Shown here: one piece after another, positions 29,957-38,760 of the stretch
Layout of the letters: every line of letters begins with the position of its first letter
How positions within the stretch are numbered: the stretch's first letter is position 1
NCBI GenBank assembly: GCA_026874595.1
Contig: JAPPUL010000069.1
Span: 1,942,001-2,006,000 of the forward strand
Length of the DNA stretch: 64,000 bases
Direction of reading: 5' to 3'
Source: Sipunculus nudus
Lineage: Eukaryota > Annelida > Sipuncula > Golfingiida > Sipunculidae
Program-made: the position numbers and the translations under genes
The notes under the pieces: generated by a model
What the model was told of the DNA's origin: nothing
The model's database searches: none
Seen by the model: the letters and a program-made list of their open reading frames with translations, nothing else

Positions 29957-30899
29957 TTGGCTCAAGATAAAAAAGAAAAAGCACCAATAGCAAAAAAGAA
30001 TAAAGCACCATCATTAAAATCACCTAAGGTCACTTTACGTGTTTTAGGTACAAAAGTTACTCTTTTAGAACCTTTGCGTAAGGCCGCAGAGAAAGACTTA
30101 AATATTCGCTTAGAATACATTCCGAAAGATGGAACCGATGCTCAATCTACCGCGGCTTTATCGCCAGAAAGTTTTGATATCTATGATCAATGGTTTCATG
30201 ATATTGACATGATTTGGCCAACCTCTTCTTTACAAGCTATCGATGTTAATCGCATAAATTCTTGTAATAAGATTAGTAAATTACCCCATATTACTAAAAA
30301 AAGATTTGGTCAGCTTGTCCCAGAAATATCATTGGGAAGCATACCTCTTAAACGGCTTTATGTTCAATATAATGATGAGCTTGGAGAGGCTGAAAGTGAA
30401 AAAATTAGCCTGTTGCCAACAGTGCATAATGCAGATAGCTTTGCTGTCATTAATGGGAAGGGAAATCAAAAAATTGATAGCTGGTCCAGCTTACCTCAAG
30501 AGAAAGCTGGGTATGGTATCGGCCTACAATATGATGCTTCTATAGGCGCATTAGATGCCATTATGTCTTTTAAATCTTAAAATATTTTAAACTGCCAAGA
30601 TATAGGAAATTTATCTTTAGAAGAAATTGATGAATTCACCCTACAGCTAAAATCCATCATTCAACGCCACCGTAAAAAACCCAAAATCTTTTTTTGGCGT
30701 GAAGGCAAAATAGTTATGGCACAAGCGAGAAAAGGATCAAAAATATATACCAGCATGTGGTGGTCGCTCTTTATTGAACTAAAAGCCACTGGTTGTGACA
30801 TTCAGCTTGTCACTCCTAAAGAGGGGTATCGTGGTTTGTATGGTGGTTTAGGCATTTCGAAGCATTTAAGCGGCCCTAAGCTCGAAGCAGCAAAGGCTC
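29957..30899 (+). pseudogene. Spermidine/putrescine-type ABC substrate-binding protein, interrupted and 3'-truncated
   Basis: A TTG start at 29957 is likely but weak, and I see no signal peptide. The chain has KVTLRVLGTKVTLLEPLRK, LSPESFDIYDQW, LPTVHNADSFAVI and, after an in-frame TAA at 30578-30580, continues in the same frame with NLSLEEIDEFTL, SMWWSLFIELKATG and PKEGYRGLYGGLGISKHLSG. These are landmarks of PotD-like binding proteins. Homology stops at about 30899 (EAAKA), before the expected W-L-S-G-W region, where other sequence begins. It is the last member of the decayed catabolic block. Confidence 0.75.
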
Positions 30900-30959
30900 A
30901 AAGTATCACGATCAATTACCAACCAAGCAGTTCTCCTGCCGATGTGGCACTTTTTTGCT

Positions 30960-32545
30960 TTCTCAATCAGCCAAATCTTTTTCATACAGAATATGCGCGA
31001 TCATTAGTCAGAAACTACCGTGGCTTCAGCTTCTATTGGGGAGCACATGGACAGAAACGATCATTCCCGACAATTTCGGTGAAACAATCACGGCTCTACA
31101 GTCTTAGCTTGATGAATGGTTTGCCAGCAATAATAGATTGAAAAATTGCCGGGTTTATTTGTTTCCTCAAGGACACCGAGTTAGCATCGTTATCAAATAC
31201 GGCAAGCCATTGAAGCGTGAGCTTAAAATGACAGATGGTGAAACAGAGAGTATTTTTTATAACCCCCAATGTCATGATCTTTTGATTTACAATTGCGACA
31301 GCGATGATGTGAGCGTCAGAGTATCCAGCAAGAAAAAAGGCCAGATAGAAGAATTCTTGCGCTGTGTAGGGAAGCATGTTTTTGGCAGCGAGGAATACTT
31401 CGCTGAGCAAAAGAAGTTTTCGTTAGAAAAATTACGAGATGTTGATAATGCCGCTCATAATTTTGCCACTACTGATGGCGTCGAAGATGTGAAGCTGGTT
31501 GAGATTCATTATGATTGGGGCGGTGAAACTGAAATCGGAAAATCAGGCAACCTTCTCAACACACTGATACGAAAAACAGTCAAGACTCTACAAAGCGTGC
31601 TGCCATAACTTTTGCCAAGTTCAGCCTGAAGTTTGAGGGGGTGAAAAAAGCAAGGCCGCTTGATATCCGGGCTGGTAATCGTGCCACGTTCAGTCGTGAC
31701 GAAGACTTCTTGGTTGTAGAAGATTGGATCACCGATCAAGGGCTAGTTGAAGCAAGAACCCCTCAAAAAGATTGCCAGCTTAATCGCAGAGTCTAGGAAT
31801 GAGATTTCAGTTTTAAAGGACGTACAGGCCATTGACGGCTCTTCAAACTGTATAAGAGGTCACTATATCCCCAGAGGTATTATTCGTTATCCAGTAATTT
31901 TTGGGATAGATATTTATGATAGTGATCTTGAAAGTATAATCAACCATGTGATTGGGCTTGATGGATCAGCCATCTTGCTTCTGCCATCCATCGACAACAT
32001 CAGCCAATCCAAAATTAATGCCATCAGAGCTAAAGGCTCTGCTTTGATTGGTCTGCAGTATTTGGCTAATACAGACACGCTTATCGATGCCACGAAAGCA
32101 TTAGAGGAACTTTCTGCCTTCCATGAAAATCAGGAAGACCCTAATGCCAGAAGTGAGCTGTGTCTTATTTCCAACCCTAGCCGATGCAGAGTGGTCCAAT
32201 ATTACGATTAAGTTTACTGATGAGCATACGGTTCGTGTTACATGCAGCACTGGTAACAATAGGGTTTCTCAAGTTTATAATTTTACCCAGATGGGCATGG
32301 CAGATGGCCGAACGGCATCTCCCAATAAACAATGGAATCTGCTGGAAGGTTTTGCAGATGAGCAAGACCAGTTCATATGGGACAACCCAAAAGCCAACCG
32401 TAACCAGAAAAAGCAAAAACAAGAGCTTAAGAAGGTCTTTCAAAAGTTCTTCGGCATATATGACAGCGATCCATTTGAGGATTACAAAGATCACAAAAAC
32501 CGGGTTTGCTATCACTCTAAGTTTCATATCTCACCTGATGAGTGA
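30960..32545 (+). pseudogene. Disrupted gene of unknown function
   Basis: Successive ORFs in different frames appear to be pieces of one protein of about 500 residues: NYRGFSFYWG near 31010, then WTETIIPDNFGETITALQS with a stop, RVYLFPQGHRVSIVIKYGK, FGSEEYFAEQKKFSLEKLR, a frame change near 31608 to FAKFSLKFEGVKKARPLDIR, another near 31750 to LKKIASLIAESRNEISVLKD, and a last near 32205 to LSLIFP-like and KKVFQKFFGIYDSDPFED ending 32545. No family is recognised. Boundaries are approximate. It directly precedes repeat copy B. Confidence 0.45.
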
Positions 32546-32555
32546 CAATGACAGG

Positions 32556-32751
32556 CATAGACTGGTGCGAAATGATCAATTGCGAAACCTTTGATTTCCC
32601 ATGACTAAAAGCTCCGTACTTCACTTTTTCAAGTACGGTGTTTTTCAGGAAAGGGGCATATATAGGAGAAAAATTAGAGAAAAATGGGGTGTTTTATAAA
32701 GAGCAAGTCAATCGCAAACAGCAAAAAAACCCACAAATGCTGGGCTTTTGA
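32556..32751 (+). repeat. Copy B of the ~200-bp dispersed direct repeat
   Basis: The same element as 3300-3498 in the same orientation, about 29 kb apart. It ends about 40 bases before the 3' end of tRNA-Ser(GCT). See copy A for shared landmarks. Confidence 0.8.
32607..32646 (+). terminator. Rho-independent-type terminator in repeat copy B
   Basis: CCGTACTT (32614-32621) pairs with AAGTACGG (32631-32638), loop CACTTTTTC, followed by TGTTTTTC. Same stem as the copy at 3351-3390. Confidence 0.75.
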
Positions 32752-32793
32752 GGCTATGCCATTTCAGGCATATGAAAGTTCGTTTGGTGTTAA

Positions 32794-32883
32794 TGGCGGA
32801 GAGAGAGGGATTCGAACCCTCGGTACCAATATAGGTACAACTGCTTAGCAGGCAGCCCTGATCGACCACTCCAGCACCTCTCC
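32794..32883 (-). tRNA. tRNA-Ser (GCT)
   Basis: On the minus strand the acceptor GGAGAGG pairs with TCTCTCC (one G-T at position 7-66). The anticodon loop is CTGCTAA (anticodon GCT), the long variable arm GTACC/GGTAC is typical of class II, and the T-arm GAGGG-TTCGAAT-CCCTC is perfect. The discriminator is G and a CCA is encoded (TGG at 32794-32796), unlike the next tRNA. Confidence 0.95.
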
Positions 32884-32903
32884 TTAAAGACTATTTCATA
32901 AAA

Positions 32904-32988
32904 CGGAAGGAGTGGGATTCGAACCCACGGTGAGTTGCCCCACAACGATTTTCAAGACCGCCTCCTTAAACCACTCGGACATCCTTCC
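32904..32988 (-). tRNA. tRNA-Ser (TGA)
   Basis: The acceptor is GGAAGGA/TCCTTCC, the anticodon loop CTTGAAA (TGA), the variable arm is long and the T-arm GTGGG-TTCGAAT-CCCAC. The discriminator is G, with no encoded CCA (GTTT follows). It lies 20 bases from tRNA-Ser(GCT), same strand. Confidence 0.95.
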
Positions 32989-33013
32989 TCTTCATACAAA
33001 AACTTACTCAAGC

Positions 33014-33388
33014 TTACTCTTGCAACTTAACTATCAAGCTTGCTACCATCGGTAGCGGATTGTCCGTATCATAAAATCCACGGTATCTTACAAGCTCCCC
33101 TTTTGAGAAAAAGTATTCCTTACTCGCTTGTTGCAAATATCTTGCTTCTACCTTTGTCTCCATATGTTTATCCGAAGGATCTCTTAAGTGCATTATCTTT
33201 TCGACAACTGTATGAAATATTACTTCTTTCTCTTCGTTTGGTATCGTAGTCGGAAACGATATCGTAAAATGGCATTCTTCTTTCTCAACTCCTGATATCA
33301 CTGTATTATTCTTCTTATAGCTCCTATTTAAATCTTCCATTAACATTCGACTCGTTGTGCTTATAACCAAATCTGTCATCCCTATCAT
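33014..33388 (-). CDS. Hypothetical protein
   Basis: A 124-aa ORF, mixed alpha/beta by inspection, no signal peptide. It begins MIGMTDLVISTTSRML; an alternative start is the Met at codon 4. Conserved-looking parts are HFTISFPTTIPNEEKEVIF and the C-terminal YDTDNPLPMVASLIVKL. It lies 53 nt downstream of the PilZ-like gene on the same strand, so probably co-transcribed. No family recognised. It is the first gene of the AT-rich right half and its frame is intact. Confidence 0.6.
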   Translation of the reverse strand: MIGMTDLVISTTSRMLMEDLNRSYKKNNTVISGVEKEECHFTISFPTTIPNEEKEVIFHTVVEKIMHLRDPSDKHMETKVEARYLQQASKEYFFSKGELVRYRGFYDTDNPLPMVASLIVKLQE

Positions 33389-33441
33389 ATATAACTCCTT
33401 TGCTTATCACTTTAATATTTATCCTTAATTATCTCTCATCA

Positions 33442-34554
33442 TTATCTCTCATCACCTTGTCTAAGACTTTCTATATAGCTTTTAAGCATATCAAATCCTT
33501 CCTCTTCTCCTCCTGTAAATATTAAACCCACATGTGAACTATATTCATCTATACTCTGTCTGTAAACTACATTCCCACGAAACCAATATCTTCTAACCTT
33601 TTCACCAGAAAACTCTATCTCAAACCCAACCTCTTCATTATACTCAAAATACTTGTTTAATACTTCATCCTTTATATGTATCTGTATCCCGCCTTTACTT
33701 ATGTCAAGCACCTCCTCTTCTACCTCATGCTTCTCTTGAACCTTCTCTTTCAAAGCATCTACAAAATCATGCGATAATACATATAGCTTTGACACTACTT
33801 CCTCAAGTACTATATCTTCTTCTAAGAAGTTTAGCTTTATATAGCCTATTGACTCTCTATCATACATACTAAAATATGTTTCTATTGGATAATATAATAC
33901 CGCCTTTGAATCCTCTTCCCGCAGTATGTCTTTTGCTCTTTTGCCAAGATATTTGCTTTCTATAAAGTCTTTCTCACTTATTAATACAGTTTCATATTTT
34001 GTATTCCCTCTCCCGCTAAAATAATAACTAATATCATGTCTATCCTGTATAAATAAAATCTTTTTATGCTTATAAATTAGTTTGCTTCCCTCCCCATCTT
34101 CACTACCATATGTATTTATACTTGCTCTACTATAATATTTTAAAAGCTTTGAGGTATAATGCCCAAATATTTCTTTTATCTCTTCTGAGGCATTCTCAAG
34201 GCTCTTCAATGAGTCTTTATTAAGCAACTTGAAATTACCAACACTAAGTCCCTTCCCGCTATTCTTATAACGGCCCTCACTCCTCCCATCCGTTGTTATA
34301 CTCATTACTAAAGGCTCTACTATATAGGACACAAAGCTTAGTTTATGTGTATATCTAAATTCAATCTCTATATAATAACCTGTTGTGCGTTTTGAACAAA
34401 GTACTAAATTCTTACTTACATTATGAGCTATTGGTAGAAATACTTTTATATCTTTATAGTCCAATATCTCCAAGATTATAGGAGTTTTAGGACTTTGTAT
34501 CTTAGTCTTTAAGTAAAGCTTATTAGTCTTTAAAAACCCCGATAGCATATGCAC
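33442..34554 (-). CDS. PilZ-like domain protein, possibly DUF1577 type
   Basis: A 370-aa cytoplasmic protein. The last third (about residues 275-370) looks like a PilZ fold: EVLDISKGGIQIHI (the D-x-S-x-G-G motif), RYWFRGNVVYRQ and SSHVGLIFTGGEE. The N-terminal part is not recognised. Spirochaetes have PilZ-containing proteins with a large N-terminal region (DUF1577 in leptospires), a likely but unproved match. The classical RxxxR at the PilZ start is not obvious, so c-di-GMP binding is uncertain. It may regulate motility or surface properties. Confidence 0.6.
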   Translation of the reverse strand: MHMLSGFLKTNKLYLKTKIQSPKTPIILEILDYKDIKVFLPIAHNVSKNLVLCSKRTTGYYIEIEFRYTHKLSFVSYIVEPLVMSITTDGRSEGRYKNSGKGLSVGNFKLLNKDSLKSLENASEEIKEIFGHYTSKLLKYYSRASINTYGSEDGEGSKLIYKHKKILFIQDRHDISYYFSGRGNTKYETVLISEKDFIESKYLGKRAKDILREEDSKAVLYYPIETYFSMYDRESIGYIKLNFLEEDIVLEEVVSKLYVLSHDFVDALKEKVQEKHEVEEEVLDISKGGIQIHIKDEVLNKYFEYNEEVGFEIEFSGEKVRRYWFRGNVVYRQSIDEYSSHVGLIFTGGEEEGFDMLKSYIESLRQGDER

Positions 34555-34755
34555 TATATAATCTCTATTTTTAATAAGACGGGTCTTTTCTATTACGCTA
34601 ATGGCTCATTCCTCCGTAAGTATACGATCTATCAAAATAAAACCATTTATAATATGTTAAGGATAGCTATCAAAACATAATACGACAAGATAAAAATATA
34701 TATATATAATAAAAACATAGCCTTAGGCTCATTAAGCTACATAAAGCCTTTTTAA

Positions 34756-34784
34756 TTGACTTTATAGCCCTTTCTATTTAGACT
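34756..34784 (+). promoter_or_regulatory. Putative promoter of the 34814 gene
   Basis: TTGACT (34756-34761), a 17-bp spacer, then TAGACT (34779-34784), 29 bp before the GTG start. The -35 is good, the -10 moderate. Confidence 0.4.
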
Positions 34785-34813
34785 TACTTACATATTAAAG
34801 CGATGAGGTTTTA

Positions 34814-36760
34814 GTGTCAAAGTTAAAAGATTTATTAATAAACAAAAAACATGTTCTTGCTGATGGGGCAATCGGTACTTTACTTTACCAAAAAGGAGTT
34901 TATGCTAAAAGAAGTTTTGAAGAGATTAATATAGCAAATCCTAAACTCATTGAAGAAATACATAAAGAATACATAAATGCAGGCTCTGACTTTATAACTA
35001 CTAATACATTCGCAGCAAACCCCATAAACCTTACTTGGTATGGACTTTCGGATAAAGCAAAAGATATAAACTTAGAAGGAGTCAAAATAGCTAAAGATGC
35101 TGCCAAAGATATTGCTAAAGATAAAGATGTTCTCGTTGCAGGCTCAATTGGCCCTCTTATAATCGATACCATTTGTCCTTATGGCAAAAGGGCAAAAGAC
35201 GAAGCTATTAAAAACTTTGCTTTACATGCAAACTTACTTGAAAAGGGTGGCGTTGACTTTTTTATACTTGAGACTTTTGCATATCTACATGAACTGCTTC
35301 TTGTAATAGAAACTATATCTAAAGAAAGTTCTTTGGATATTGTTGCACAGCTTACATTAAAAGACGGCATCTCACCTTACCTTGGCGAGTCTGCTCAACG
35401 ATTTACTACTAAACTAGATAAGTCAAACGCTCATGTAATTGGGATAAACTGTGGTATAGGAGCTCCTCAGGCCGCAGTTAGTGTTAAACTAATGAAAAAG
35501 TATACTAAAAAAGATATTATAGCCCAGCCCAATACCGGATTACCAAAAGTATTTGATAATAGATTAATACATTTTGATACCCCACAAGACTTTGCCACAC
35601 ATGCTAAAAACTTAATTGTATCCGGAGCTAAGATAATTGGTGGCTGTTGTGGGACTACTCCTTCTCATATAAGGGAAATGAAAGCTTATATTAAATCTTT
35701 ATTAACTTTAAATGAGGCTTCAAATGAGGCTTCAAATGAGGCTTCAAATGAGGCTTTAAATGAGACCAAAAATAAAAAAATAGACCTAAAAGTAAGCAAC
35801 ACTAAAAATAATAAACCTGTAAATGATATTCCAAAGCATGAGATTATTGCACAAAAAGATAAGTCCCTTCTTGCAAGTAAACTTTATAATGGCAAGTTCA
35901 TAACGACAGTAGAGCTAACCCCTCCTAAAGGACCAAATACTAAAAAAACTATTGAGAAAGCAAACTACCTTAAATCTAAAGGAATAGATGCAATAAATAT
36001 ACCAGACGGACCAAGAGCCTCATCTCGTCTTAGTGCATTACTCGTTTCGCTTATAATCGAGCAAAATACAGGTATGGAAACCATTATGCATTATACTTGT
36101 CGGGATAGAAACATACTAGGTATGCAGTCAGATCTCCTTGGTGCCTACGCAAGCGGCTTACATAATGTCCTTATAGTAACTGGCGACCCTCCTAAAATGG
36201 GTGATTACCCCGAGGCTACACCTGTATTTGATCTTGATTCCATTGGCCTTACAAAAATAGTTACTAACCTAAACAAGGGCTTTGATATCGGCTCTAACTC
36301 TATGTCTAAACCAACTGCTTATTTTAAGGGTGTTGGCGTTAATCCTGGTGCTTATGACATTGAATATGAGATTGATAAGTTTCATAAAAAGGTAGAAGCT
36401 GGTGCTGAGTTTACTATTACTCAACCTATTTTTAATACTACCATTTTAATTAACTTTCTTGACAAACTTAAAAAGCTTAATATTAAAATTCCCATAATAG
36501 CTGGGGTATGGCCTTTAGTTAGCTATCGTAATGCTCTTTTTATGCAAAATGAAGTCCCGGGTGTTTTTGTAGCTAAGGACATTATGGAGAAAATGTATAT
36601 TGCATCGAAAAAGAGTAAGGAAGAGGGCAGACAGCAGGGCATTATTATCGCAAATAATACTGCTAAAACTATTAAAGATAAAGTTGCTGGGATTCAAGTA
36701 AGCGCTCCTTTTGGCAATGTTGAACTTGCTATCTTAGTATTACAAGATATTTTACCTTAA
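34814..36760 (+). CDS. Bifunctional homocysteine S-methyltransferase / methylenetetrahydrofolate reductase
   Basis: A 648-aa two-domain protein (YitJ-like), GTG start at 34814 behind GATGAGG. The N-terminal S-methyltransferase domain (about 1-295) has LADGAIGTLLYQKG, TNTFAANPINL and the zinc-site cysteines GINCGIGAPQAAV and IGGCCGTTPSHI. The C-terminal MTHFR domain (about 350-648) has FITTVELTPPKGPN, MHYTCRDRNILGMQSD and VTGDPPKMGDYP. A low-complexity linker with tandem NEAS joins them. It would make methionine by transferring a methyl group to homocysteine and reduce methylene-THF. The donor and the electron source are not shown by sequence. Confidence 0.9.
   Translation: MSKLKDLLINKKHVLADGAIGTLLYQKGVYAKRSFEEINIANPKLIEEIHKEYINAGSDFITTNTFAANPINLTWYGLSDKAKDINLEGVKIAKDAAKDIAKDKDVLVAGSIGPLIIDTICPYGKRAKDEAIKNFALHANLLEKGGVDFFILETFAYLHELLLVIETISKESSLDIVAQLTLKDGISPYLGESAQRFTTKLDKSNAHVIGINCGIGAPQAAVSVKLMKKYTKKDIIAQPNTGLPKVFDNRLIHFDTPQDFATHAKNLIVSGAKIIGGCCGTTPSHIREMKAYIKSLLTLNEASNEASNEASNEALNETKNKKIDLKVSNTKNNKPVNDIPKHEIIAQKDKSLLASKLYNGKFITTVELTPPKGPNTKKTIEKANYLKSKGIDAINIPDGPRASSRLSALLVSLIIEQNTGMETIMHYTCRDRNILGMQSDLLGAYASGLHNVLIVTGDPPKMGDYPEATPVFDLDSIGLTKIVTNLNKGFDIGSNSMSKPTAYFKGVGVNPGAYDIEYEIDKFHKKVEAGAEFTITQPIFNTTILINFLDKLKKLNIKIPIIAGVWPLVSYRNALFMQNEVPGVFVAKDIMEKMYIASKKSKEEGRQQGIIIANNTAKTIKDKVAGIQVSAPFGNVELAILVLQDILP
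35711..35758 (+). repeat. 12-bp tandem repeat, four units, interdomain linker
   Basis: AATGAGGCTTCA is repeated at 35711, 35723, 35735 and 35747 (the last unit ends TTA). It encodes NEAS three times and NEAL, in the linker between the two enzyme domains. Copy number is likely variable. Confidence 0.85.
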
Positions 36761-37723
36761 TGTAAGGCTCTTCTTGGCTATTATATTATCCCTATAGGCA
36801 CTCTTAAGCGCTTTTAATATTATATTACGATAATATAGGTTAAGGCGAAATGCATTATATCTATAATAATTAACCAGAAACAACGCGCACTCCCGACGGA
36901 CTACCAAATTCTTATTTGCAAGACCATTTACCATTACCCTTATATTTTCCTTCGATATGAAATCAGTTGTCTTAAAAGAACGTAAAGGTATTAGCTCATC
37001 TGGCTCATTACCTATCTGCTCTTGCAGTATCGCAAAATCTGTCTTTTTTATCTTACTCAATAATTGTGGGTCCTTCTTTAGCATCTCATAAACATATTTA
37101 TCTCTTTTTACATACTTATATAATTTCAACACCTCAGAAGATATACTCTTTATCCCAACTGCCCCAAAAAGATCCCTATACTCATAACAATCATTACAAG
37201 CTCGCTTGCCTCCACCTACACCCTCTCCCGTACCACCACCTAAAACCACAGGACTATAAAAAAAATTCTTACTTGCAAAACGATAATATGACTCTTTACT
37301 AAAACGTTCGTATAGCAATGAAACCTCAGGCTCCATAAAACGATCCGGTTTCATCAAATTAAGTAGCTCTATACAAAGCAACAATACTCGAGGCTCATTA
37401 TTAAAAAGCCCTTTTAATAATGAGTTAACTACTTTTCCTCGCCTTTCATATAAATCTTTATATCTAGAGTTACTATAACTATAGTCTAAAACTAATCGCA
37501 GAGCTTTATAAGATATTGTTTTTAATATCTTTGCATCGCCCCTTTTTATCTTAATAAGAACATTCTCAATAAGAACATTCTCAGCTCCTTGGTATCCTCC
37601 TCTAAGCCCTCTTTCCCCCTCAGGACTCTTAGTAGGATACTCTCTTCCCAAAACATTTCCATATAGATTATTAGCGGAATGCACGACCAAAAGCATCAAG
37701 GAAAAACAAACTATATTATACAT
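36752..37723 (-). CDS. Hypothetical exported protein
   Basis: A 323-aa protein whose N-terminus looks like a signal peptide (MYNIVCFSLMLLVVHSANNLYG). The body is helical and may hold HEAT-like pairs (RVLLLCIELLNLMKPDRF, NKNLVVRRECALFLVNYYR). A glycine-rich loop VVLGGGTGEGVGGGKRAC precedes CNDCYEY. The gene ends tail-to-tail with the bifunctional methyltransferase, overlapping by 9 nt. It lies 28 nt downstream of the rhomboid gene on the same strand. No family recognised. Confidence 0.55.
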   Translation of the reverse strand: MYNIVCFSLMLLVVHSANNLYGNVLGREYPTKSPEGERGLRGGYQGAENVLIENVLIKIKRGDAKILKTISYKALRLVLDYSYSNSRYKDLYERRGKVVNSLLKGLFNNEPRVLLLCIELLNLMKPDRFMEPEVSLLYERFSKESYYRFASKNFFYSPVVLGGGTGEGVGGGKRACNDCYEYRDLFGAVGIKSISSEVLKLYKYVKRDKYVYEMLKKDPQLLSKIKKTDFAILQEQIGNEPDELIPLRSFKTTDFISKENIRVMVNGLANKNLVVRRECALFLVNYYRYNAFRLNLYYRNIILKALKSAYRDNIIAKKSLTLR

Positions 37724-37750
37724 CCAAATCCCCTATCCTTAATCCAAATA

Positions 37751-38575
37751 TCATCTATAGCCTTTGCTTGCCCTATCAAGAAATTCTCTTTCCTTCTTTG
37801 TAAGCGATGATATCCCATCTTTTGAAACCTTTGCTAAAAGCTCATCTATTTTCTCTTGCGTCAACTCCTCTTTATCTATAATCTTCTCCTCCCTCCTAAC
37901 ATTCAGCCTGTATCTTATATCTTCCTTCTTATCTGTAACGCCACGCATAAATGAACCAAAAAGACGATATCGCTTATGAACTATTTGTAAGAATATAAAC
38001 CCAAATACTGCCCCAAGAACATGTGCAAAGTGGGCTGTGTTGTCCCCCCCTCCACTAAAAGATGCAAAAAGACCAAAAGCCATAAGTCCTATTACCAAAT
38101 ATTTAGCCCGTACCGGTATTAGTCCAAAAATGAATATAAGAGAATTCGGCCAAAAATAGGCAAAGGAGACTAATATTGCATATACCCCAGCAGATGCCCC
38201 GATAAGCCCCCCAAAGTTCACGAATATTGCATATACCACTCCCGTCAAAATACCAGATGAAAAGTACAGGGCAAATAAACGATTCCTGCCAAACTCTCGT
38301 TCATATGATACTCCAAACATCCAAAACGCAAACATATTAAATAGTATATGAAATACCCCCGGCATAGGAGCATGAATAAACATATATGTTAAAGGTTGCC
38401 AAGGCAAAAAGGCACCTGAACCAATAGGTCTAAGTACAAATAAATCCATAAGAATCGGTAGCATATGTTGTAATACATATAATCCTACCGTACTTAGCAA
38501 TATTATCTTAACTCCTGGAGTCATTCCCCCAGGACCTATACCTATAGATCCATAACCTTGAGTTTGATATCTCAT
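37751..38575 (-). CDS. Rhomboid family intramembrane serine protease
   Basis: A 274-aa protein with six or so hydrophobic segments. The catalytic serine motif is LIGASAGVYAIL (G-A-S-A-G), the catalytic histidine in TAHFAHVLGAVFGF and the conserved HILFNMFAFWMFG precedes it. After the membrane domain (about 200 residues) comes a soluble tail with EELTQEKIDELLAKVSKDG and SLTKKEREFLDRAS, an extension often seen on bacterial rhomboids. It cleaves single-pass membrane proteins. Substrates are unknown. The start is ATG at 38575 (MRYQTQGYG). Confidence 0.92.
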   Translation of the reverse strand: MRYQTQGYGSIGIGPGGMTPGVKIILLSTVGLYVLQHMLPILMDLFVLRPIGSGAFLPWQPLTYMFIHAPMPGVFHILFNMFAFWMFGVSYEREFGRNRLFALYFSSGILTGVVYAIFVNFGGLIGASAGVYAILVSFAYFWPNSLIFIFGLIPVRAKYLVIGLMAFGLFASFSGGGDNTAHFAHVLGAVFGFIFLQIVHKRYRLFGSFMRGVTDKKEDIRYRLNVRREEKIIDKEELTQEKIDELLAKVSKDGISSLTKKEREFLDRASKGYR

Positions 38576-38760
38576 TTATCTTACAATATCCTTAATAAAA
38601 AAAGCCATTTAGTAAACACGTTTATAAAACATATTAATACATTCATAGGATAAGGACAATTAAATCTTAGGTAAAATATATATAAAATTATTGCCTCTTT
38701 ATTATTAGATTTTAATTTTTATTTATTTACTAAAAACAAGGTGGTGCAACTAAAAGACCT

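Noticed and set aside
34690-34720. TATATATATA run as a binding site
   Set aside because: A simple AT repeat in an AT-rich intergenic region; nothing supports a specific function.
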